Assembly: GCF_004104075.1 (NCBI RefSeq)
Contig: NZ_QOVK01000025.1
Span: 1-51,669, forward strand
DNA length: 51,669 nucleotides
Direction of reading: 5' to 3'
Source of the DNA: Leeuwenhoekiella polynyae
GTDB lineage: Bacteria; Bacteroidota; Bacteroidia; Flavobacteriales; Flavobacteriaceae
Numbering within the stretch: the stretch's first letter is position 1; each line of letters opens with the position of its first letter. Below, piece after piece: positions 34,119 through 42,311 of this stretch. The notes below the pieces were generated by a model. It was not told the DNA's origin and ran no database searches. It worked only from the letters and a program-made list of their open reading frames with translations. Made by a program: the position numbers and the translations under genes.

Positions 34119-34162
34119 GCATTTAAACCCAACTTATTCATTTAGGTTGGGTTTTTTGTTTG
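34096..34162 (+). repeat. 67-nt direct repeat, copy 2
   Basis: Identical to 33695-33761, with no mismatch, so the duplication is recent or maintained by conversion. Confidence 0.95.
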
Positions 34163-34190
34163 CTATAAATCCTACTGGGCGAGAAGTTTA

Positions 34191-34287
34191 TCCCGAGCTC
34201 AGTCGAGGGAAGCCCAAGCCTGTGCTGAGCCTAGTCGAAGTAAGATGGAGCAAAATGAAGCCTTAACTATACTTGAGGCTTTTTTGT
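34191..34287. repeat. Dispersed flavobacterial repeat and terminator-like hairpin
   Basis: TCCCGAGCTCAGTCGAGGGA (34191-34210) and CTGAGCCTAGTCGAAGTA nearby look like the short GAGC..GTCGAAG intergenic repeats common in flavobacteria. AAGCCTTAA..TTGAGGCTT with a T run (34258-34287) could terminate transcription. The remainder up to 34367 holds nothing recognised. Confidence 0.5.
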
Positions 34288-34367
34288 TTTTAAAGGTTTT
34301 CAGTTAATACGAGATTTATTTAGTATCCAGACTTTGATCTTAAAAATCGATTTGCTAAATTATCCTG

Positions 34368-34481
34368 ATGGATGTATTGACAAAGGCTCAGAGAAGTAAA
34401 AATATGAAAGCCATAAAGAGTCGGAATACCAAAATGGAGGTAAAACTGGCAAAGGCTTTATGGGGAAAGGGATATAGATAG
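34368..34481 (+). pseudogene. vsr: Truncated vsr (very short patch repair endonuclease)
   Basis: 37 codons encode MDVLTKAQRSKNMKAIKSRN, then TKMEVKLAKALWGKGYR, followed by TAG. This matches the conserved N-terminus of Vsr (LT..QRS.NM..I.S..TK.E..L..ALW.KGYR). After the TAG a few Vsr-like codons (HNKG) remain before the next gene; the catalytic core is absent. Vsr nicks T:G mismatches made by cytosine-5 methyltransferases, so a restriction-modification locus probably once stood here. Confidence 0.8.
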
Positions 34482-34507
34482 CATAATAAAGGTGTTGTAG
34501 TAGTAAT

Positions 34508-35281
34508 ATGAAGAAAGGACAAAGGCTTTGGACACGTTCGGAACTAATTCTAGTAATAAACTTATACTGTAAGTTGCCTTTTGGTAGGATGCATAAAACC
34601 AATCCGGAAGTAATACTCCTTTCCGTCTTAATACAAAGGACTCCCAGTTCTGTAGCTTATAAATTGGTTAATTTTGCCAGTCTTGACCCAAGTTTAAAAG
34701 CTAGAGGAATACAGGGTGCGTCAAATACAAGTAAACTTGATAGAAAAGTTTGGAATGAATTTTATGAAAATTGGGAAGAATTATCATTTGAAAGTGAAAA
34801 ACTTCGTGCTGAAATAGAAAATAAATCAGTTGAGAATACGTTCAAATTAAGCGAAGAAAGTCTAATTGTAGAGGGTATAACCAGAGAAAGTTTAGTGAAA
34901 ACCAGAGTGAATCAATCTTTTTTTCGTAGTTCAATTCTTGCATCCTATAATAATACTTGTTGTGTAACAGGAATCAAAAAGCCAGAGCTTTTAATTGCTG
35001 GCCATATAAAGCCTTGGAGTGTCGATAGGAAAAATAGACTTAATCCTCGAAATGGAATAGCAATCAATGCTCTCCACGATAAAGCATTTGAAAGTGGATT
35101 AATGACTATCACGCCTGATTACAAAATAAAAATTTCAAGTAGTATAATTACAGATATTACTGATGACATTTTAAAAAACTATTTCTTAAAATATGATGGT
35201 AAAGAAATAATATTACCTTCAAAGTTTCTTCCAGATGAAAACTTTTTAATCTATCATAATAATGAGTGCTTTAAAAAATAA
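34508..35281 (+). CDS. HNH endonuclease
   Basis: A 257-aa protein. The C-terminal half has an HNH_2-type nuclease: TCCVTGIKKPELLIAGHIKPW (H166), NPRNGIAINALHDKAFESGLM (N182, H190). The N-terminal ~110 residues are helical (YKLVNFASLDPSLKARGIQG), similar to specificity parts of HNH restriction endonucleases in defence loci. It follows a vsr fragment, and no DNA methyltransferase is nearby, so it is either an orphan restriction enzyme or a methyl-dependent one. The region is more AT-rich than the flanking core genes. Confidence 0.82.
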   Translation: MKKGQRLWTRSELILVINLYCKLPFGRMHKTNPEVILLSVLIQRTPSSVAYKLVNFASLDPSLKARGIQGASNTSKLDRKVWNEFYENWEELSFESEKLRAEIENKSVENTFKLSEESLIVEGITRESLVKTRVNQSFFRSSILASYNNTCCVTGIKKPELLIAGHIKPWSVDRKNRLNPRNGIAINALHDKAFESGLMTITPDYKIKISSSIITDITDDILKNYFLKYDGKEIILPSKFLPDENFLIYHNNECFKK

Positions 35282-35573
35282 TTTAATGTTTGAATATTTA
35301 TACCGCGATCCAGGAAATTATAAAACATTTGGACAAATCATTTTTACTAATAAGGAGAATGTAAGGATTGAAGAAGCTACTCTAATTATAGTTAATAGGC
35401 TTATAGATAAGGAATATTTTTACCCTTTAGATGCTGGTGTGCCAATTTTGTGTGAAGATAATTTTAATGCAGAAACGGATTGGTATGAATTTATTAAGTT
35501 CTCTCATACTCCTGCTAAGATTAATGATACTCGGGATGTTAGAACTTTCCTTTCAAATTTTGAAACTTATTAA
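35262..35573 (+). CDS. Hypothetical protein downstream of the HNH nuclease
   Basis: Up to 103 aa; ATG 35262 overlaps the HNH gene by 20 nt, and an ATG at 35286 (MFEYLYRDPGNYKTFGQI) would avoid the overlap and looks like a natural protein start. No domain is recognised. It is acidic and soluble, with repeated aromatic residues. It is probably in one operon with the HNH gene and may be its partner or inhibitor; that is inference from overlap only. Confidence 0.6.
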   Translation: MSALKNNLMFEYLYRDPGNYKTFGQIIFTNKENVRIEEATLIIVNRLIDKEYFYPLDAGVPILCEDNFNAETDWYEFIKFSHTPAKINDTRDVRTFLSNFETY

Positions 35574-35612
35574 TATAAATGGAGATAAATATTGAATAAT
35601 GTATTAAAAATA

Positions 35613-35648
35613 AACAAACCCTGCCTCAGCTAAGAGGCAGGGTTTGTT
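35613..35648. terminator. Strong hairpin terminator
   Basis: A 15-bp perfect stem AACAAACCCTGCCTC / GAGGCAGGGTTTGTT with a six-base loop. It ends the HNH operon. The rest of 35574-35803 has no gene. Confidence 0.8.
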
Positions 35649-35803
35649 ATTTAAATGAAACTCGTTTTACTTTCTGATAAACAGTTTAGAATCCTGAATC
35701 AAGCATGATACCTTGTATTTCAGTAACTATTACTGTTTTAAAGATTCATCCACTTTCCTATTCTTGAACAATTCATTAATTTCTATCCCCTAAAACATTC
35801 CCT

Positions 35804-36273
35804 ATGAGAAAACTTATATTTCTCTTGCTTAACCTTCCTGTTTGGCTAACTGCACAGGGAACCACCTATACCATCAAATCCTATAAGGATGAAGGGGTTA
35901 AAGCACCCAATACGCATTATCTGGGAGAAGCCTGGCTGAGTCACGTGCTGGAAGCCGATGACACGCTGGATTATAACATCACAAAAGCTACTTTTAAGGC
36001 CAATGCTACACTTGACTGGCACAAGCACGTTACGCCACAGGTGCTTATTGTAGTGGATGGCGAGGGCTGCTATCAGGAACGGGGTAAAGATCCGGTACGT
36101 ATCAAAGAAGGGGATGTGGTACGCTGTGAACCAAATGTTGAGCATTGGCATACATCTTCTAAAAAAATGATGTAACCTATCTCCCAATCTATGGCGGGGG
36201 CGAACCCACAACCTGGACTGAAGTACTTACCCGGGAATACTACGACAGTATAGCTGAAAAACTAAGGGATTAA
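35804..36273 (+). pseudogene. Secreted cupin-domain protein with -1 frameshift
   Basis: The first frame (35804-36175) has a signal peptide (to about residue 18) and a cupin barrel: ATLDWHKHVTPQVLIVVDGEG and IKEGDVVRCEPNVEHWHTSS with the usual His/Glu/His metal ligands. It ends early as KKMM. Shifting by -1 at the A7 run before ATGATGTAA continues the protein as NDVTYLPIYGGGEPTTWTEV to a stop at 36271, the expected cupin tail. One A was lost, or ribosomal or polymerase slippage on A-AAA-AAA restores the frame. Confidence 0.7.
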
Positions 36274-36275
36274 CC

Positions 36276-37613
36276 CTACAGCGCATGGGATACACTATAA
36301 GCAGCAAGCAATACACAAAAACCAATTACGCCTTGTAATAAAGTTCCCGCAGTGTGTTTTCTATAAGCCTCTTTTACGCTCATTTCTCCCATTTGACTTA
36401 CAATCCAGAAATACGAGTCATTGGCGTGGGACACCGTTAAGGAGCCGGCACCAATGGCAAGAATTACCCATACTTTTCCCATCTCAGTATCTAGTCCAAG
36501 AGCGGGCAATAAGGGAAGCATAATAGAACTAATAGTAATGATAGCTACGGTAGAAGAACCCTGAGCAGATTTTAGCAAAGCAGCGAGTAAAAATGGAATG
36601 CTAAGTCCCAGACTGTTAGTAAAAGAATCCAGACGCAATCCTTCAGTGAGATTTGCAGACTGAATTACAGCGCCCAGAGCACCGCCCATGGCAGTTATTA
36701 AAAGAATGGGGGCCGCCTGCTGAATTCCTTTTTTAAGGATTGTGCTCATATCTTTTTTACGCTTTTTGCAACTGTAAAATGCTGCGAGCATTCCTAATAA
36801 TAGGGCAATAACAGGATCCCCCACAAATAAAATAAAGTCTGTGAAGAATTGATCTTCAGTTAGAAATAAGGGGATTATAGAAGCGGTTGCCATCAGTAGA
36901 ATGGGTAAGGCCAAAGGCCAGATAGCTTCTGAAAAAGAAGGCAGGTTTTGTTCCTGATCAAAGTGTTCAATCAAATTATTGCTGTCAAAGGTGTCGTTCA
37001 GATTGCTCTTTCTGAAAAAATAATAGGCATAAAATGCGCCGATGAGCATAAGTACAATACCAAAAATTCCACCTGCAAGTAAGAGCAGGGATAAGTTCGC
37101 TAACTGAAGATTTCCGGCAGCAGCCAGCGGACCCGGAGTTGGCGGCACCAAAACATGAGCAGAAAACAAGCCGGTAGAAAGTGCAACCGTGAGTGCATTA
37201 CGCCTGGCTGTATTGTTTGCTGAAAGTTTTTTTGTTAGCGGAGCCAAAATAACAAAAGCAGCATCACAAAAAACCGGAATAGAAACCAGATAGCCCAAAG
37301 CACTGATGACAAACGGAAGCGGGAGCAGGGTTAACTTTTTGATAATTCCTTTTGCGATTGCGGTTGTCGCATTTGTTGCTTCAAGAGCAACACCTATCCA
37401 CGCACCAAAAAGAATCAAAAGACCTATGTTTTTAAACATATTCCCAAAACCTGTACTTAGGGTCTCAGGGATTTGTGCAACGGGTATTTGCAATAAAAAG
37501 GCGAGCCCCAGGGCACCTATAAGCAATACAAAAAAAGGATGCCAGCGCAGGTAACTCGTGCCAACAATTATCCAGATAACTACGACTGCAATAAAAAGTA
37601 AATCAATACCCAT
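36276..37613 (-). CDS. GntP-family organic acid permease
   Basis: A 445-aa inner-membrane protein of about 12 helices, in the gluconate:H+ symporter family (VPPTPGPLAAAGNLQ and KSAQGSSTVAIITISS are characteristic). It imports gluconate, glycerate or a related sugar acid. It starts three bases after the stop of a glycerate kinase gene, so glycerate is a reasonable substrate guess. Its 3' end nearly touches the convergent cupin gene. Confidence 0.9.
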   Translation of the reverse strand: MGIDLLFIAVVVIWIIVGTSYLRWHPFFVLLIGALGLAFLLQIPVAQIPETLSTGFGNMFKNIGLLILFGAWIGVALEATNATTAIAKGIIKKLTLLPLPFVISALGYLVSIPVFCDAAFVILAPLTKKLSANNTARRNALTVALSTGLFSAHVLVPPTPGPLAAAGNLQLANLSLLLLAGGIFGIVLMLIGAFYAYYFFRKSNLNDTFDSNNLIEHFDQEQNLPSFSEAIWPLALPILLMATASIIPLFLTEDQFFTDFILFVGDPVIALLLGMLAAFYSCKKRKKDMSTILKKGIQQAAPILLITAMGGALGAVIQSANLTEGLRLDSFTNSLGLSIPFLLAALLKSAQGSSTVAIITISSIMLPLLPALGLDTEMGKVWVILAIGAGSLTVSHANDSYFWIVSQMGEMSVKEAYRKHTAGTLLQGVIGFCVLLAAYSVSHAL

Positions 37614-37616
37614 AGG

Positions 37617-38741
37617 TTAAATGTGGTTTTTGAGATTTTTTAGTACAGCATCTTTCAGCAATGAATAGGCATGGGTTTTGGCATAGTCTAGCGTCATCGT
37701 TTCGGTTTTAATAGCGTATGCAGCAGTGATTCCGGCACGCGTTAAAATTTCCGGCGTAGCCGAAACACTCCCGGCAAAAAGCAGTAGCGGTTTATGATAT
37801 TTTTTAGCCAGTTCGGCTAATTTGAAAGGCACTTTCCCATACTGACTTTGGTTATCTGTTTTGCCTTCTCCTGTGATCAAAAGGTCTGCTTCTCTAACCC
37901 TTTCTTCAAGAGCAGTCAGGTCGCTTAACAGATCAAAGCCCGGTTTGAGAGCACTATCAAATAACCCAAACATTCCTGCTGCAGTGCCTCCTGCAGCGCC
38001 ACCGCCTTTAATTTGTGTGAGGTCTTTATTTCTTTTCTGCTGAACCAATTTTGCAAAGTGTGTGGCGCCTTCTTCAAGTTGTGCTACAACTGCTGGAGAT
38101 GCACCTTTTTGCGGGGCATAGGTGTAAGCTGCTCCTGTTTTACCCAATAGCGTATTGGTAACATCACACGCAACAATACTGGTTGCGTTTCTGAGGTTTG
38201 TGTTTAAATTTTTAAAATCGAGTTCAGTACACCGTGCGAGATGCTCACCTTTAGCGTGTAAGCTGTTTTTAGTGGGATCTAATAATTTTCCACCTAAAGC
38301 TTCAAAAATACCAGTACCCAGATCATGGGTTGCACTACCGCCAATACCTAAGATGATAGTTGTAAAACCGTTATCAAGCGCATGATTGATTTGCAAACCG
38401 GTGCCATAGGTTGAAGTAAGCAACGGATTTTTTTCAGAATCTTTAAGCAAAGCAAGTCCTGAGGCTTGTGAAAGTTCAACCCACGCGGTCTTACCATCTT
38501 TAAATCCGTAATAAGAAGCTTTTAAAGAGCGCCGTAAGGGGTCAAACGTATCACATTCGATTTTCGCTCCTAATTTTAGAGCATCAAACAACTCAAAAGC
38601 ACCTTCACCACCGTCAGAAAACGGAAGAAGATCAATAGCTGAGTATGGATTTACTGACCGAATTCCTGCAGCAATGGCTTCACAAACTTGTGTTGCTGTA
38701 AGGCTTTCTTTAAAAGAATCTGGTGCAATTAGAATTTTCAG
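37617..38741 (-). CDS. Glycerate kinase with non-canonical CTG start
   Basis: A 374-residue frame of the GarK/GlxK family that phosphorylates D-glycerate to 2-phosphoglycerate (class I). The N-terminus KILIAPDSFKESLTATQVCE and FSDGGEGAFELFDALK are conserved, as are GIGGSATHDLGTGIFEALG and LLITGEGKTDNQSQYGK. The conserved start position is CTG (38739-38741) where ATG is expected; the codon before is ATT, and an in-frame stop lies a few codons further up. Starting at an internal TTG (38591) would cut off ~50 conserved residues. It may be translated weakly from CTG or ATT, or be dying. It is in an operon with the GntP permease. Confidence 0.8.
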   Translation of the reverse strand: MKILIAPDSFKESLTATQVCEAIAAGIRSVNPYSAIDLLPFSDGGEGAFELFDALKLGAKIECDTFDPLRRSLKASYYGFKDGKTAWVELSQASGLALLKDSEKNPLLTSTYGTGLQINHALDNGFTTIILGIGGSATHDLGTGIFEALGGKLLDPTKNSLHAKGEHLARCTELDFKNLNTNLRNATSIVACDVTNTLLGKTGAAYTYAPQKGASPAVVAQLEEGATHFAKLVQQKRNKDLTQIKGGGAAGGTAAGMFGLFDSALKPGFDLLSDLTALEERVREADLLITGEGKTDNQSQYGKVPFKLAELAKKYHKPLLLFAGSVSATPEILTRAGITAAYAIKTETMTLDYAKTHAYSLLKDAVLKNLKNHI

Positions 38742-38893
38742 AATACTTGATTTTGATGGTTAATTCAAGGGACAAGCTTTCAAGTTCTGATGCCTGACAC
38801 GAGTTGATTTTCAGCTTACAGGAAGTTATTCAAAGGTAAGTTACTCTTTTTATGCTAATTGTATGTTGAATCTTACGATTGAAAAAATTATAT

Positions 38894-38933
38894 TGTAAAG
38901 TTTGCTTTACATTCTAAAATAGTTATATATTTG
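38894..38933 (+). promoter_or_regulatory. Promoter with TGTAAAG-TTTG-CTTTACA operator
   Basis: A perfect 7-bp inverted repeat (38894-38911) whose centre TTTG (38901-38904) is also the -33 element, 21 nt before the -7 box TATATTTG (38926-38933). Another half-site, CTTTACAT, lies at 38944. It is the likely operator of the XRE regulator encoded downstream. 38742-38893 shows nothing else. Confidence 0.7.
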
Positions 38934-38969
38934 TCAAGTGAACTTTACATTAATCAAAAATCAAACAGT

Positions 38970-39359
38970 ATGAAATCAAAATTAATTGAATCTAGAAATC
39001 GCGTGGCAAAATGGTCTGTCGCTTGGATATTAACCACAGCATTAGTAACATTTGGATCTCAGTTTTTATGGGAATCCCAAATCATTACAGTTTTGACTAT
39101 TATCTTGAGCCTTGCAGTTGGAGTAGGGATGGTGATGGCAAACCGAAATTTTGTGAACGAGGGAGATGAGCTGCAACGCAAAATACAATTAGAGTCTATG
39201 GGGTTGACTTTAGGACTTAGTGTTGTTGTGGGTATCGCGTACGCTCAATTAGACACCACAGATCTAATCGCTCAGGATGCAGAAATTAGTTTTCTGGTCT
39301 TATTTATGGGACTGACCTATATTTTATGTGTCTTTTTTAATGCGCGTAAGTACTCATGA
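38970..39359 (+). CDS. Small membrane protein of an XRE-regulated pair
   Basis: A 129-aa protein with four predicted membrane helices and a central charged loop (NRNFVNEGDELQRKIQLES). ATG 38970 follows the -7 box by 36 nt; the earlier TTG at 38931 lies inside the -7 box. Its last four bases overlap the start of an XRE regulator (ATGA). The pair is a recurrent two-gene module in Bacteroidota; its role is not known. Confidence 0.75.
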   Translation: MKSKLIESRNRVAKWSVAWILTTALVTFGSQFLWESQIITVLTIILSLAVGVGMVMANRNFVNEGDELQRKIQLESMGLTLGLSVVVGIAYAQLDTTDLIAQDAEISFLVLFMGLTYILCVFFNARKYS

Positions 39360-39550
39360 AAAATAACATCAAAGAGTTGCGCAATGCAATTAAATTAACG
39401 CAGGGAGATCTGGCGGAACGTATAGAAGTCTCCAGGCAAACAATAAATGCGATTGAAAAAGGTAAATTTGATCCCAGTTTGCCAACTGCATTTAGATTAG
39501 CAGCTGTTTTTAACTGTACAATTGAAGAACTTTTTATTTACGAATCTTAA
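39356..39550 (+). CDS. XRE-family HTH regulator (YozG-like)
   Basis: A 64-aa protein that is almost entirely one Cro/cI helix-turn-helix: IKELRNAIKLTQGDLAERIEVSRQTINAIEKGKFDPSLPTAFRLAAVFNCTIEELF is the full domain (recognition helix SRQTINAIEKG). The short Cro/YozG type usually represses its own operon. It overlaps the membrane-protein gene by four bases and probably binds the TGTAAAG palindrome upstream. Confidence 0.9.
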   Translation: MKNNIKELRNAIKLTQGDLAERIEVSRQTINAIEKGKFDPSLPTAFRLAAVFNCTIEELFIYES

Positions 39551-39558
39551 TACTTTTT

Positions 39559-40251
39559 ATGCAAAAAAACCTGGTAAAACATCTTCCTAAAATAGTTTCA
39601 ATAGTAATTCTGGTAGCTGTTGTACTGGGTTATTTCTTAATTCCTGAGATGAAAGACTTTATGAACGAAGCCTGGTCTGTTCTCAGTAGTGGTGATGAGC
39701 AAAAGATTGAGAATTGGGTATCTTCATTTGGTTGGGCTGGTCCGGTGGTTTTGATCTTGGCAATGATCGCACAGATGTTTCTAATTGTGATTCCTTCGGT
39801 AGCACTTATGGTGGTTTGTATTTTGGCCTATGGTCCTGTTTGGGGTAGTTTATTAGTACTGGTTGCCGTAAGCAGCGCATCAAGCGTTGGTTATATTCTG
39901 GGAAAAAAACTGGGCTCGGGCTTAATAAATAACCTTATAGGCTCTAGCACCGAAACGAAACTGGAAGATTTTATAGAGGATTATGGGTTTTGGGCTATTG
40001 CCATCACGAGGCTCAACCCATTTTTATCTAATGATGCTATCAGTTTTGTAGGCGGAATTTTAAAAATGAATTATTTTAAATTTCTCGCCGCAACTTTGGC
40101 GGGTATTGCGCCACTAACGCTCTTTATAGCTATTATGGGTCAAAGTACTTCAGGGATGAAAAGCGGTTTGTTATGGGGTTCTGTGATAAGCCTGGTTATT
40201 TTTTGCCTCTATGTGTACTGGAGTAAAAAACGGAAAAAGAAAAAATCTTGA
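39559..40251 (+). CDS. TVP38/TMEM64-family (VTT/DedA-like) membrane protein
   Basis: A 230-aa inner-membrane protein with about six helices. The VTT core has GYILGKKLGSGLINNLIG and the conserved ITRLNPFLSNDAISFVGGILKMNYFKF, with the Arg and the re-entrant loops. Family members are implicated in lipid scrambling or undecaprenyl-phosphate recycling. It begins eight bases after the XRE gene and could share its transcript. It ends adjacent to a convergent gene. Confidence 0.85.
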   Translation: MQKNLVKHLPKIVSIVILVAVVLGYFLIPEMKDFMNEAWSVLSSGDEQKIENWVSSFGWAGPVVLILAMIAQMFLIVIPSVALMVVCILAYGPVWGSLLVLVAVSSASSVGYILGKKLGSGLINNLIGSSTETKLEDFIEDYGFWAIAITRLNPFLSNDAISFVGGILKMNYFKFLAATLAGIAPLTLFIAIMGQSTSGMKSGLLWGSVISLVIFCLYVYWSKKRKKKKS

Positions 40252-40614
40252 TTACCAGAATTTAAAGAAGAGTATAAGCGCTAATATCAAAAGATTGTAG
40301 AATATAAATTCAGAACGTTCAAAACCGGTAAAAAACCCTCTAAATCTTCCGGTATATTCATCTGTACCTGTAGAAGTATTTATATAAAATGCTTCGAAAG
40401 GCCAGAAACCATCTGGATTTTGCACGAATTCCCCAACTTGTTGCAACGAGGGATTTAAACCTGTTTCTAAATCTGTAAATAAGTATATTTCAAAAGACTC
40501 GTTTTCTGCTATCGCTTGTATTTTTGGTGTAAAACCATAATAATTTACACTAAATGCTAAGGTGTTTAATCCTAACAACAGTATAAATAGCCTGATTTTA
40601 AGTCCTTTTCTCAT
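40252..40614 (-). CDS. Hypothetical membrane protein
   Basis: A 120-aa protein with an N-terminal helix (about 8-24), a ~65-residue polar, probably periplasmic middle (NPDGFWPFEAFYINTST) and a C-terminal helix (about 103-119). No family recognised. Its stop directly abuts that of the convergent VTT gene. A TACATTTG box 17 nt upstream supports expression. Confidence 0.65.
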   Translation of the reverse strand: MRKGLKIRLFILLLGLNTLAFSVNYYGFTPKIQAIAENESFEIYLFTDLETGLNPSLQQVGEFVQNPDGFWPFEAFYINTSTGTDEYTGRFRGFFTGFERSEFIFYNLLILALILFFKFW

Positions 40615-40630
40615 GGTTTGTCATTCAGCA

Positions 40631-40638
40631 CAAATGTA
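40631..40638 (-). promoter_or_regulatory. -7 box TACATTTG
   Basis: Exact TAnnTTTG on the minus strand, 17 nt upstream of the hypothetical gene's ATG at 40614. Confidence 0.5.
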
Positions 40639-40711
40639 GCGTCGTAAACCCTGTGGAATAAGGGGATTTTCCCCCAAATAAATAGATAGCAGCAGAAATT
40701 AACATATAGAT

Positions 40712-40719
40712 TAAATTTG
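40712..40719 (+). promoter_or_regulatory. -7 box TAAATTTG for plsC
   Basis: Exact TAnnTTTG match, 46 nt before ATG 40766. It places the transcript start near 40726. Confidence 0.5.
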
Positions 40720-40765
40720 CAAGCTCAAGGCATTGTCTTTTCTTTGTGGAGTAAGTTTTGTACTA

Positions 40766-41539
40766 ATGAGAAAGTTTTTTGCTTATCCGCTAAGCGTTAT
40801 TTTTTACCTGGCTTTTGGTTTAACCATAGTTGTGTTTCATCCGGTGCAATGGGTGTGTTACAATTGGTTTGGCTATCAGGCACATAAAAAGAGTGTAGAT
40901 TATTTAAATTTTACCATTATGCGGTGTCTAAATCTTTTGGGCACACGCTTTACATTTAATAATCCCTACACGATAGAGAGGGATCAGCCCATTATTATTG
41001 TGGCAAACCACCAGGGGCAGTGGGATATCCCTTCTATAATCTGGCATATGCGCAGGTTGCATCCTAAGTTTATTAGTAAAATAGAATTAGGAAAAGGTAT
41101 TCCCAGCATCTCTTATAATCTGAGAAAAGGCGGTTCTGCTTTAATAGACCGAAAAGACAAAAGACAGTCCATAATGGCGATTCGGGATTTGATTAAAACC
41201 TTAAATAAGACAAATCGCTCGGTAGTGATTTTCCCGGAAGGAACACGAAGTAAAGACGGAGTTCCTAAAGATTTTGCAACCGGAGGATTGATCACGTTAT
41301 TTAAGTTTATGCCAGATGCAATTATCGTCCCTGTGACTATCCACAATTCCTGGAAATTAATGCGTTGGGGTGGTTTCCCGCAGGATATAGGTGTGCATGT
41401 AAGTCACACGGTTCACGAGCCTATTAAAGTTGCGGGTAAAAACCCTGAGGAACTGGTTAAGCAGGTTCAGGATAGTGTACTCGCAGATTTTCCGGAGGTG
41501 CGCACACATAAATTAAGATCTAATTCTTTGAAAACATGA
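40766..41539 (+). CDS. plsC: 1-acyl-sn-glycerol-3-phosphate acyltransferase
   Basis: A 257-aa inner-membrane enzyme adding the second acyl chain to make phosphatidic acid. The catalytic NHQGQWD (H82, D87) and FPEGTRSKDG are the PlsC motifs I and III; ALIDRKDKRQS is motif II. N-terminal hydrophobic segments (about 5-35) anchor it. ATG 40766 is preferred over a TTG 33 nt upstream. It overlaps the HD-domain gene by four bases (ATGA), so the two are coupled. Confidence 0.9.
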   Translation: MRKFFAYPLSVIFYLAFGLTIVVFHPVQWVCYNWFGYQAHKKSVDYLNFTIMRCLNLLGTRFTFNNPYTIERDQPIIIVANHQGQWDIPSIIWHMRRLHPKFISKIELGKGIPSISYNLRKGGSALIDRKDKRQSIMAIRDLIKTLNKTNRSVVIFPEGTRSKDGVPKDFATGGLITLFKFMPDAIIVPVTIHNSWKLMRWGGFPQDIGVHVSHTVHEPIKVAGKNPEELVKQVQDSVLADFPEVRTHKLRSNSLKT

Positions 41540-42213
41540 CAGCATCTTTAAAACTTCATTCAGAAGATATTAGGATTATAGAGAAAACAAGTGATTTTGT
41601 AAAAAATACCTTATCTGATGCAGAAGGGGGTCACGACTGGTTTCATACGCTTAGAGTCTACAAAAATGCACTCCATATTGCTAAAGGTGAAGATGCAGAT
41701 GTAGTTAGTGTTGCTCTGGGAGCGCTTTTGCATGATATAGCAGATTCTAAATTTAATAAGGGTGATGAGACCGTAGGACCCAGAATGGCTCGCGAGTTTT
41801 TAAAAGAGCAAAATGTATCTTTTGCTCGAATAGAGGCTGTGGTTAAGATTGTAGAAAATGTGTCTTATCGTGGTGGAAATAAAAAGTCTGATTATAATTC
41901 AATTGAATTGCAAATTGTACAGGATGCTGATCGTCTTGATGCGATTGGAGCAATAGGTATTGCTCGTACATTCAATTACGGGGGCTTTAAGAACCGTAAA
42001 CTTTACGACCCCAATATTGAACCTAAACTGGATATGACTGTAGAAGAATATAAAAAATCTGATGCGCCCACCATCAACCACTTCTACGAGAAATTACTGT
42101 TGCTAAAGGATAAGATGCACACTAAAACTGCTCTAGAGGTCGCTGAGAAGCGACATCTTTATATGCAAGAATTTTTAGATCAGTTTTATGCAGAATGGGA
42201 AGGTAGCCGGTAA
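41536..42213 (+). CDS. HD-domain phosphohydrolase (YedJ-like)
   Basis: A 225-aa cytoplasmic protein. The metal site is GGHDWFHTLRV (H33), ALLHDIADSK (H66-D67) and VQDADRLDAIGAIGIART (Asp). This pattern matches the YedJ/YpgQ group of HD hydrolases, several of which act on nucleoside di- or triphosphates. It is coupled to plsC by an ATGA overlap. Confidence 0.85.
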   Translation: MTASLKLHSEDIRIIEKTSDFVKNTLSDAEGGHDWFHTLRVYKNALHIAKGEDADVVSVALGALLHDIADSKFNKGDETVGPRMAREFLKEQNVSFARIEAVVKIVENVSYRGGNKKSDYNSIELQIVQDADRLDAIGAIGIARTFNYGGFKNRKLYDPNIEPKLDMTVEEYKKSDAPTINHFYEKLLLLKDKMHTKTALEVAEKRHLYMQEFLDQFYAEWEGSR

Positions 42214-42311
42214 AGTTACCAGGCCTTACTTTTTAATATGCTGATTAGCTTGAGTTTTACCCCCTGAAAAAAAGTTATTTACTATATTCATCAAGGTATT
42301 AAACAAGCGCC

